NCBI GenBank assembly: GCA_038380435.1
Contig: JAWZYU010000034.1
Span: 39,866,901 to 39,930,900 of the forward strand
Direction: 5' to 3'
DNA length: 64,000 nucleotides
Source: Ryuthela nishihirai
Lineage: Eukaryota; Arthropoda; Arachnida; Araneae; Heptathelidae
Shown: positions 50,201 to 62,200 of the stretch, one piece after another
Layout: each line of letters opens with the position of its first letter
Position numbering within the stretch: the stretch's first letter is position 1
Made by a program: the position numbers and the translations under genes
Notes under the pieces: generated by a model
Told to the model about the DNA's origin: nothing
What the model saw: the letters and a program-made list of their open reading frames with translations, nothing else
Database searches by the model: none

Positions 50201-53200
50201 TTTGGAACCACTCTATTTTCCCAAATACTTGGCTTATTGGTCCCGAATTTCGGACCCTGGTCCCCCTGCATGATGGGGGCGGGGGTGGCTCAGTCGGTAG
50301 CGCGCCAGGCTCGTAATCTGTAGTTCCCAGGTTCGAGTCCCAGCTGGGTCAGCGTTGAGATTTATCTCCGCAAAATTCCCCGCCCTGCCCGCGGTCAGTA
50401 GGGGACACCGATGGGCTTGGAAAGGCCGCCGTCCGTCGGATGGGACGTTAAGCAGTGGCCCCGTGTGCGGGAGAGCCATACCCTGTGCACGTTAAAGAAC
50501 ACGCTGGATGGCCTTGACGGGAGGCTACCATCTGTCTCCCAACAGTTGTTCTAGTGGGTCCCCTCCCCCAACCTTCTCTGAGCCTTCGGGGACCATGTGA
50601 CCTGGTCATTTAGCCCATGGTGTGCAAAAAAGTGCCGCTCAGAGGTAAAACAACCCAAACAACCCAACCCTGCACGATGGTTAAAAATCGAATCCCTGCC
50701 TTTCATGTGAAGGAGATAAATTCCTTTGAGAATATGAGGCATCTGGCAACAGTAAGTGTTGTCCCGTCTGCATCAATTGTGAAAGTAATGAAAAATGCTT
50801 TTCGCCACAAACGTCTGGAAGTCTGAGCTGGTTCTTAAATGTTTCTAAATATTACATACGCCATCGTTTATAACTATTATAATTTGTTAATGATAACATT
50901 ATGGGATTTCGATTTATGTACCCCAATCACTCGAATAATATGGGAACTTAAAAACGGGAATGCTATAACTTTGTAGTGTTGGGTTGTTTTACCTCTGAAC
51001 GGCACTTTTTTTGCCCACCATGGGCTAAATGGCTAGGTCACATGGACCCCGAAGGCTCAGGGAAGGTTGGGGGAGGGGACCCACTGGAACAGCTGTTGGA
51101 AGACAGATGGTAGCCTCCCGTCAAGGCCATCCAGCGTGTTCTTAAGGTGCACACGGGGCTCTTCCGCACACGGAGCCACGGGTTAATGTCCCATCCGATG
51201 GACGGCGATCTTTCCAAGTCCATCGGTGTTCCCTAATGACAGTGGGCAGGGCAGGAAGTTTAGAGGAGATAAATCTCAACAATGACCCAGCTGGGACTCG
51301 AACCTGGGAACTACAGATTACGAGACTGGCGTGCTACTGACTGAGCCACCCCCGCCCCTACGAGCCTGGAAGTTCAGAAGAAGCACTGACCTATCTGGAT
51401 CCAGTGATCAATCGACTTCTGGTTGTGGGCGGGGGTGGCTCAGTCGGTATCGCGCCAGGCTCGTAATCTGTAGTTCCCAGATTCGAGTCCCAGTTGGGTC
51501 AGCGTTGAGATTTATCTCCGCAAAATTCCCCGCCCTGCCCACGGTCCGTAGGGGACACCGATGGGCTTGGAAAGGCCGCAGTCCGTCGGATTTGACGTTA
51601 AGCCGTGGCCCCGTGTGCGGGAAAGCCATACCCTGTGCACGTTAAAGAACACGCTGAATGGCCTTGATGGGAGGCTACCATCTGTCTCCCAACAGCTGTT
51701 CCAGTGGGTCCCCTCCCCCCAACCTTCTCTGAGCCTTCGGGGTCCATGTGACCTGGCCATTTAGCCCATGGTGTGCAAAAAAGTGCCGCTCAGAGGTAAA
51801 ACAACCCAACCCGACTTCTGGTTGTAAATCTTAAACAACCATTTGGTTCATTTTAATTAAACTCTGATAATGAAAAATAAAGTAACAGTAAGAGCAGTTG
51901 TCTTTTATTTTCATTTCAGACATCATTTCATACAGAATTATTATCTTGAGGGATTGAAACGAAAAGTAACCCTTGAAGTATTTGAAGAATCTCTCAAAAA
52001 GGTAAGCCGTAAGATTCGAATGAAACCTTCTTTAGCTGAAAATATTCTTTTTTTTGCTTACGGGAGTTTTAAATGCTCAATATACAGGCAAGGGACAGAA
52101 AAATGAAACAGCCTCATCTTATGTCAATAGGGAATTAAATTCGAGGCTCCGTAACTTGTTAAACAAATTTTTATGGAAACATATGACTGGGTTGGGTTGT
52201 TTTACCTCTGAGCGGCACTTTTTTGCACACCATGGGCTAAATGGCCAGGTCACATGGACCCCGAAGGCTCAGAGAAGGTTGGGGGAGGAGACCCACTGGA
52301 ACAGCTGTTGGGAGACAGATGGTAGTATCCCGTCAAGGCTATCCAGCGTGTTCTTTAACGTTGGTTTGTTTTACCTCTGAGCGGCACTTTTTTGCACACC
52401 ATGGGCTAAATGGCCAGGTCACATGGACCCCGAAGGCTGAGAGAAGGTTGGGGAGGGGGCCCAATGGAACAGCTGTTGGGAGACAGATGGTAGCCTTCCG
52501 TCAAGGCCATCCAGCGTGTTCTTAAACGTGCACAGGGTATGGCTCTCCCGCACACGGGGCCACGGCTTAACGTCCCATCCGACGGACGGCGGCCTTTTCA
52601 AGCCCATCGGTGTCCCCTACTGACTGTGGGCAGGGCGGGGAAATTTTGCGGAGATAAATCTCAACGTTGACCCAGCTGGGACTCGAACCTGGGAACTACA
52701 GATTACAAGCCTGGCGCGCTACCGACTGAGCCAGCCCCGCCCTATTTTTTTTATCGGAAGCTCGCTGCGAATAGTCTAAACAGGTATAGGCTATATTTAT
52801 ATATATATATTTAATTGGATCAGCCTGGAATTTAAAGAATTGCACAATGTTTAAATTCCAGGCTGATCCAATTAAATTAAAAAAAAAGTGGGTTGAAAGA
52901 ATTCGACCGAGAACGTGAATTAGGCTTACAGCGTTCTATAACATATACTTCTGACTATTACTTCTGTATTTTAATGTTATTTTATGTGATATATCGATTA
53001 GTAATATGTAGATGAATGATAGCTACATTTAAGTTAGTAGTCATTCATCGTTTACGATTAAGTTTAGTTTGGTTAATATTGTTACGACAGAAGGAATCTG
53101 GCATCCGAAAGCAAAAAGTTTCAGCCAACGAATAAGAACTTTGGGAGAATTTGAAGAACAGTGGAGCGTGTAACGGTCGTGTGTTCTTTGTTGTAACGGT

Positions 53201-56200
53201 GTAGAGTTCGAAAGTGGACGGTTAGCTGTTTTGAGACAGTGAGCGTTAAGTATAAAGAATTTTCTTTATGTGTTGTGTACGCGGAAGTATAAAAGTGGTA
53301 TCTTTTATGTGATGTGTACGCGGATGTTCAAGCGACATGGTAATCGAGTAAAAAGGTAATATTTAGTGGAATAGACAGAGCTGATGTGTACTCTGTGCAG
53401 GAAGGTTGATGACTTGTGCATGTTAGTAGTTGATTTGTGTATAAGATACTTCGTCCATATATTCTTTGTAACAATTTGCCTTGTATTTAATTTGGTTTCA
53501 AAATATAGTTTTTAATACTCACGCTCAGTGGCTATCCATTTTTGAAATCCGCAACAATATCATAAAATATGCATGCGGCAAACTTCGATCGTGACGGCAG
53601 TAACCCTCCTTTTCCCCGTGCGGGCATACCGAGATCGGCGACTACCGTAGTAACTAAACGCCGACGGTCGCCTAGTACAGGGGTGGGCAATTGTTTTCGT
53701 ATCTACACTGCGGATTCGTATTGACGTGGCCGTCCTAGTGGAAAATACGAGACGAATCTTCGGTCGCGCACGGGAAGGAAATCTCGGTTCAAGGCAAATT
53801 TTTCTGACTGTCTTGGCGGGCCGCTATTTGCCCACCCCTGGCCTAGTATATAGGGGTTCTATACGTCGTCAGTTTTCTGTGACGTAGTTGTATGGCCTTC
53901 TCTTGTAGAAGGTGTTGCATAGGTTCAGACAAGGAAGACATTGCAATTTGGAAATCTGCTGCTAGTCAATGAAACTTCGGACCTTCTATCCCTCGGTCTT
54001 TCTTCTGATGCCACCAAAGCATTGGCAACATGTCTGGGTACCTCTCTGTACCGATTGTTGACAATAGAGTCCAACCGTTCGTGCATCAAAAGCCATAAGA
54101 TCGGCGATTTGGCGTGTTGATCATCTAACTCAGTGGTTCTCAACCTTTTATGCTTCACGAACCCCCTGGAAATGTGTATGTAACTGGTGTACCCCTTGTA
54201 TAGATAGATAAAACTATAGTTATAGTATAACAATGGGAATAAAATAAAACATATATATCAGTGGTTCTCAACCTTTTATGCTTCACGTACACCCTGGAAA
54301 TGTGTATGTAACTGGCGTACCCCTTATATAGATAGATAAAACTATAGTTATAGTATAATAATGTCAATAGCGACTTTGTTACTAGATCTAATGACTTTTG
54401 AGCTCTCACGGCATACCCCAAAAAATTTTACCTCATACCCCTATAGGATATACCCTAAGGGATAGACGTACTCCACATTGAGAACCCCTGATCTAGCTTC
54501 TGACAACCCAATGATCCGATCCCTTCCAAATTACGTCAGCTGTACATAACATCTCCTTACACATGTTGAAGGCATTGCAACTCTTCACAGATCATTCACT
54601 CACCATTGTTTGCCCACTGAAGTTTTCCCCCCGTTTTTATAATAGCCCCTTTAGATTCCTACATCAGTACGGTACAAGACACGTTATTCGACGTTCTACT
54701 GTTCTACTGCACCAATCAGCAATGAGATGACTACGGGTGGGGGAGTAAGTGGGGCGGTCATAATTCAAAGAGCAAAAATAGCCTTTAAGAAGAAAAATTA
54801 AAGAAATTTCTTTTCATTTTGCCTATTTTGAAGATTTTGCGATTTTCCCCCGTTTGTTGCCTCAGTTCAGAAGGATTGTACGCAATAGTGTGCACTGGAC
54901 TGTCCGAAGACAGTACAATTACCATTCCTGGGCGGCAAATTACACTACTGCCGAGTAGTTTGACACACAAATCATTTATATCTATATACATCACAACTCT
55001 GAATATAGGGTTGGGTTGTTTTACCTCTGAGCAGCACTTGTTTGCACACCATGGGCTAAATGGCCAGGTCACATGGACCCCGAAGGCTCAGAGAAGGTTG
55101 AAGGAAGGGATCCACTGGAACAGCTGTTGGGAGACAGATGGTAGCCTCCCGTCAAGGCCATCCAGCATGTCCTTTTGGCTCAGTCGGTAGCGCGCCAGGC
55201 TCGTAATCTGTAGTTCCCAGGTTTGAGCCCCAGCTGGGTCAGCTTTGAGATTTATCTCCGCAAAATTCTCCTCCCTGCCCACGGTCAGTAGGGGACACCG
55301 ATGGACTTGAAAATGCCGCCGTCCGTCGGATGGCACGTTAAGCCGTGGCCCCGTGTACGGGAGAGCCATACCCTGTGCACGTTAAAGAACACGCTGGATG
55401 GCCTTGACGGGAGGCTACCATCTGTCTCCCAACAGCTGTTCCAGTGGGTCCCCTCCCCCAACCTCTGAGTCTTCGGGGTCCATATGACCTGGCCATTTAG
55501 CCCATGGTGTGCAAAAAAGTGCCGCTCAGAGGTAAAACAACCCAACGTTAAAGAACACGCTGGATGGCCTCGACGGGAGGTTACCATCTGTTTCCCAACA
55601 GCTGTTCCAGTGGGTCTCCTCCCCAACCTTCTTTGAGCCTTCGGGGTCCATGTGACCTGGTCATTTAGCCCATGGTGTGCAAAAAAGTGCCGCTCAGAGG
55701 TAAAACAACCCAACCCAACGTGCACAGGATATGGCTATCCAGTACACAGGACCATGGCTTAACATCCCGTACATCGGACAGCAGCCTTTCCAAGCCCATC
55801 GGTGTGGAAACACTAACCATGGGCAGGGTGGGCAAGTTTTGCGGAAATAAATCTCAATGCTGACACAGCTGGGACTCGAACCTGGGAACTGCAGATTACG
55901 AGCCTGACACGCTACCGACTGAGCCACCCCCGCCCCACTCTGCATGTAAATCATCAGATCAATCCTTCTATTCACTTTAGATGCGGTAATTTCAGTGACG
56001 AGCAGTATACGTTGCGATTGGTTGTCAACTGCCACTCTCGTCGTTTCAGTAAGACTTACTTACTTAAACATAATAAATGCATTCATAATTTGTTAACAAT
56101 TTTTTGTCTAAACAATTTTCTTACAAGGTGGCCACAGGGGCTAAACTTTGTGGTTTCTTATACGAAGTTGCTGAGTAAAATTGGGTGATGACCATACCAT

Positions 56201-59200
56201 GCTGTAGAGTAGTCCTTTACATTTATTTCCACTAATGCTTTGTTAGAAAATGCTATTTAGAGATAAATTTTGAAAACATATGCTAGTGAAAAATCTTTTG
56301 CCATAATTTGTATCAATCTTCTTACTATAGGAGGAGAAAACTCCCAAGGATTTGGAATGGAACGACGAATGTCAAATCATCGCTAAAGAGGTATGTTTTT
56401 CCCCTGAAAATGCATTTCACTGATGATGAAGATTCAGACCTAACTTTTTACAAAAGAGTCTGATTTAGTAGAGCAGTGTCTCGCAAACTTTTTTACTCTG
56501 CGGCACACTGAATCTAATTTTTTTTCCGCGGCACACTGAATCTAATTTTTTTTTTCGCGGCACACTGAATCTATTTTTTTTTCCCGCGGCACACCTAAAA
56601 AAGAATTTCTGATGGTTACCTAAAAAGAGGAAAATTGAAGTTTCGTTAAATGCATTTTATTTATAATAAATATAATTAATCATAACTCGGTGTTTGTTTT
56701 AAATATTTGTTTATTCTATGGCTTGAAATAATCAAAAATTAATACCAAAATTTGGGAAAAGCTTAATAAATACTTACAAGATCCCAGTCGATAAAATCTG
56801 AAAGATTTTTATTAAAGCACGTCGATAACACAAGTCAAGTCAAAATCTTTGGAATATCTAGTGTCAATTTGAAAATCTCTCGCGGCACACTCTGTGTGCT
56901 GCAGCACACAGTTTGCGAGATACTGTAGTAGAGTAACATAGTGCACTGTTATCCTTATTGTAGATGTTATAGAATAGACATTAATATTATAAACGCCAAC
57001 AGTTTTCCAGGGTGGAGGGAAGGCAAACATTACCTGAAACGCATTTTTTCCCTTACCTAGGCTTTCAGTTCATGGATAGTAATTATGTAAATTATTGAAC
57101 TAGAATCATGTTATATAAGAGACCTAATTCTAAACGGGTTGGGTTGTTGGATTGTTTTACCTCTGAGCGGCGCTTTTTTGCACACCATAAACTAAATGGC
57201 CAGGTCACAAGGATCCCTAAGGCTCAGAGAAGGTTGGGGAAAGGGACTGCACTGGAATAGCTGTTGGGAGACAGATAGTAGCTTCCTATCAATGCCATCC
57301 AGCGTGTTCTTTAACATGCACAGGGTATGGGTTAACGTACACGGGAACATGACTTAAAGTCCCATCCGATGGATGGCTTCCTTTTCAAGCCCAGCGGTGT
57401 CGCCTACTGACCACGGTCAGAGCGGGAGTTTTGCAGAGATAAACATCGACGCTGACCCAGCTGGGACTCGAACCTGGGAACTGCAGATTACAAGTCTGGC
57501 GTGCTACCGACTGAGTCACCCCCATCCATCACCAAACGGGCAGACACACGTTTCTTTTGCATCTGCAGTGTGACGTCATTGGTAGCAAAAGTTTTCTGTT
57601 CCTTTTTGGGTGCAAAAGTTTTCTGTTCCGCGATTGCTGCTAAATTTGATGTGGTGGCCCCACTTAGATCTAGCTGTGTTGGGTTACAAGATCTCTGCAA
57701 GTGCCCAAAATTTCTGGGGGCGCTGCCGTCGCCTACCTTATGAATGGAGTAGTAGGTTGTCGATGGGAAAAGTTACGAAATCGGTTAACATTTCGTGCCA
57801 GACATTTGACGTAGTTTAACTATTTATATAATATCCTTTGCAAAAGTTGTAAAAGGAGAAGCAAAACCAACAGTAATTAAAAGATTTTCCGCATTTAGCA
57901 CCTTCTAATGGAAATTCTAAATAATTAACGATTGCGAAAATAGAAATAGTAATACTTTATTAGTACCTATAAAACGTAAAAAATGTTCCATTTACAATTT
58001 AAAACAAAACTGGTGTTGTTTTTTCCACCCATCATGGTGGTAGAAAAGCAAATGATTGCTGCAAATGTAAGACATAAACAGATCGTTTGCAATATTGGTT
58101 TAAAGTTTTTTCATTTTCCAAAATTTTCACCGTTAGAGGGCATAATTGAAGTTTCTAATTTTCGCCATTATCACACTCTAACAGTGTAAATTTGAAGTGA
58201 GTAATGATTTGGAAAGTGAAATAGTAATATTGATAATACAATAAATTCGTTATTATGTTTCTATCTTAACTTTTAGATCTCAGTATATTTATCAGCTGTT
58301 TGGACATTAAATAAATTTTTATCCACATATAGATGTTTCAGCAACTAGATGTAAATCACGATGATATCCTGTCGGTTGAAGATCTGGATAAATTATCTTT
58401 TGAGGTATGTTTGCACGATATCATTGCTACTTTGAATTTTGTTGTTAATATATTGCTGGGTGTAGTGACTCCACCTCCTTTCATATTGAATGACACTTTT
58501 CTTTCTGTGTCCTTTACTTACAGTATGTTCAATGGATTAGGTTGTTTTATCTCTGAGCGGAATATTTTTTGCACACAATGGGCTAAATGGCCAGGTCACA
58601 AGGACCCCAAAGGCTCAGATAAGGTTGGGAGGAATGCTTGGGCTGGATTGTTTTACCTCTGAGTGGCATTTTTTGCAAACAATGGCCTAAATGGCCAAGT
58701 CACAAGGATCCCAAAGGCTCAGTTATGGTTGGGAGGAATGCTTGGGCTGGATTGTTTTACCTCTGAGCGGAACATTTTTTGCACAAAATGGGCTAAATTG
58801 CCAGGTCAGAAGGACCACAAAGGCTCAGATAAGGTTGGGAGGAATGCTTGGACTGGATTGTTTTATATCTGAGCGGAACATTTTTTGCACACAATGGACT
58901 AAATGGCCAGGTCACAAGGACCCCAAAGGCTCAGTTAAGGTTGGGAGGAATGCTTGGGCTGGATTGTTTTACCCCTGAGTGGCATTTTTGCACACAATGG
59001 GCTAAATGGCCAGATCACAAGGACCCAAAAGGCTCAGATAAGGTTGGGAGGAATACTTGGTCTGGATTGTTTTACCTCTGAGTGGCATTTTTTGCACACA
59101 ATAGGCTAAATGACCAGGTCACCAGAACCCCAAAGGCTCATGGAAGGGTGAGGGGAGGGAACCTACTGGACAGCTATTAGAAGACATATGGTGGCCTCCC

Positions 59201-62200
59201 CTCTAGGCCATCCAAGATGTTTTAAACGTGTACAGGGTATGGCTCTCCTGCGCACTGCACCATGTTCCATCTGACGAACAGCAGCCTTTCAAAGCCCATC
59301 GGTGTCCCTTACTGTCCGAGGGCAGGGAGGGGAGTGTTAGGGGAAATAAATCTCAGTGCTGGCCCATCTGGGACTTGAACTTGGGAACTGCACATTACGA
59401 GCCAGGCACACTACTGACTCTGTGGGAGGAACCCACTGGATAGTTGTTAGGGTACAGATGGAAACCTCCCATCAAGGCCATCCAGATTTTTCTTTAAAGT
59501 GCGCAGAGTATGACTCTGCTGCATATATGATCCGGCTTAATGTCCCATCCGACGGACGGCCGTCTTTTCAAGCCCATCGGTGTCTCCTTTCCAACAGTGG
59601 TCAGGGCAAGGTTTAGTGAGAATTAGAGTTAATTATCTGCATTGTCCCACTAGAATTTTTAAATAAATTAAGTAGTAGTAGTAATATCTTCAGTTCAAAT
59701 ATAATTTTATTCAGTGCCAAGAGTTTATAAAATAAGTATAATTTTAATAATCTGTAAGCCTACTAAATTTTGAAAATATAAGCTAGTGAAAAATTATTAG
59801 AGGGTCATTTTAAAAATCCCCATATTTTAAAGTGTTATATTTTATTATATAATTAAATAACAGAAGTAACCGTGTACCAAAATAGTCAAGAAACTCTTAA
59901 AATTTCGTTTTGTGTTCAAGAGACTTCAGTGTGGCGCCATTGGAGGAGTGATATTCAACTTCCATTCATACTGAGCTCAGCATGTCTGGGAACGAATCCT
60001 AGAAAACGGGATCATCATAATATCGTAACTTTTGAGAGTTTCTTGACAGTTTGGACGCACAAATGCTTTTGTTTCTTAATCATTTAACAAAATATAACAG
60101 TTTAAAATATATTTTTTTTATAATGACCCTGTATTTAATCAAGATATTGTACATTTGTGTTACAGAACGATATGGGTGCAAGGAGTGCCTCAGTTGGTGC
60201 ACCAAGTGCACCAAGCTTGTAACCAGACGTTTGGAGGTTCGAATCCTCATTCTGCCTGTATTAAAATTTTCTCCACTAACTTTCGCTCCAAAGAGGATAT
60301 CGATGAACTTGAGAAAACAGTCATCCATCGGAGGGTCATTAAGCCATGTCTCCATGTGAAGTGCGCTGTACCGTTAACGTTAAAGACCTTTGAAAAAAAC
60401 TCTGGATAGTTTTGACGGGAGATTTGCATTTGTCTTCTAACAGTTGTTCAGTGGGTCCTCTTCTCCTCCCAACTCTGAGCACTTAATGCCCTTGTGTTTT
60501 GCCCATTTAAACCATTGTGTGAACAGAAATGTCAGTCAGAAGTGCTCAATTCCTGTGTGCATGTATGATCCATTGTATGTACAGAAATGCCATTTAGAGG
60601 TGCCCAATTTCTATGTATGTACGATCCATTGTATGTACAGAAATGCCACTTAGAGATGCCCAATTTCTATGTATGTACGATCCATTGTATGTACAGAAAT
60701 GCCACTCAGAAGTGTCCAATTCCTATGTATGTACGATCCATTGTATGTACAGAAATGCCACTCAGAGGTGCCCAATTCCTGTGTGCATGTACGATCCACT
60801 GTGTGTACAGAAATGCCACTCAGAGGTGCCCAATTCCTGTGTGCATGTACGATCCATTATGTGTACAGAAATGCTTCTCAGAAGTGTCCAATTGCTGTGT
60901 GCATGTACGATCCATTGTATGTACAGAAATGCCACTTAGAGGTGCCCAATTCCTATGTATGTACGATCCATTGTGTGTACAGAAATGCCACTTAGAGGTG
61001 CCCAATTCCTATGTATGTACGATCCATTGTGTGTACAGAAATACCACTTAGAGGTGCCCAATTCCTATGTATGTACGATCCATTGTGTGTACAGAAATAC
61101 CACTTAGAGGTGCCCAATTCCTATGTATGTACGATCCATTGTGTGTACAGAAATGCCACATAGAGGTGCCCAATTCCTAAGAATGTACGATTCATTGTGT
61201 GTACAGAAATACCACTTAGAGGTGCCCAATTCCTATGTATGTACGATCCATTGTGTGTACAGAAATGCCACTTAGAGATGCCCAATTCCTATGTATGTAC
61301 GATCCATTGTGTGTACAGAAATGCCACTTAGAGGTGCTCAATTTCTATGTATGTACGATTCATTGTGTGTACAGAAATGCCACTTAGAGGTGCCCAATTC
61401 CTATGTATGTACGATCCATTGCGTGTACAGAAATGTCACTTAGAGGTGCCCAATTCCTATGTATGTACGATCCATTGTGTGTACAGAAATGCCACTTAGA
61501 GGTGCCCAATTCCTATGTATGTACGATCCATTGTGTGTACAGAAATACCACTTAGAGGTGCCCAATTCCTATGTATGTACGATCCATTGTGTGTACAGAA
61601 ATGCCACTTAGAGGTGCCCAATTCTTATGTATGTACGATCCATTGTGTGTACAGAAATGCCACTTAGAGGTGCCCAATTCCTATGTATGTACGATCCATT
61701 GTGTGTACAGAAATGCCACTTAGAGGTGCCCAATTCCTATGTATGAACGATCCATTGTGTGTACAGAAATGCCACTTAGAGGTGCCCAATTCCTATGTAT
61801 GTACGATCCATTGTGTGTACAGAAATACCACTTAGAGGTGCCCAATTCTTATGTATGTACGATCCATTGTGTGTACAGAAATACCACTTAGAGGTGCCCA
61901 ATTCCTATGTATGTACGATCCATTGTGTGTACAGAAATGCCACTTAGAGATGCCCAATTCCTATGTATGTACGATCCATTGTGCGTACAGAAATGCCACT
62001 TAGAGGTGCCCAATTCCTATGTATGTACAATCCATTGTGTGCACAGAAATGCCACTTAGAGGTGCCCAATTCCTATGTATGTACGATTCATTGTGTGTAC
62101 AGAAATGCCACTTAGAGATGCCCAATTCCTATATATGTACGATCCATTGTGTGTACAGAAATGCCACTTAGAGGTGCCCAATTCCTATGTATGTACGATC

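Noticed and set aside
50116..50754. Extra exon of the JmjC gene in intron 5
   Set aside because: Exons 5 and 6 join in phase without it, and the good acceptor here would give an early stop in the gene's phase.
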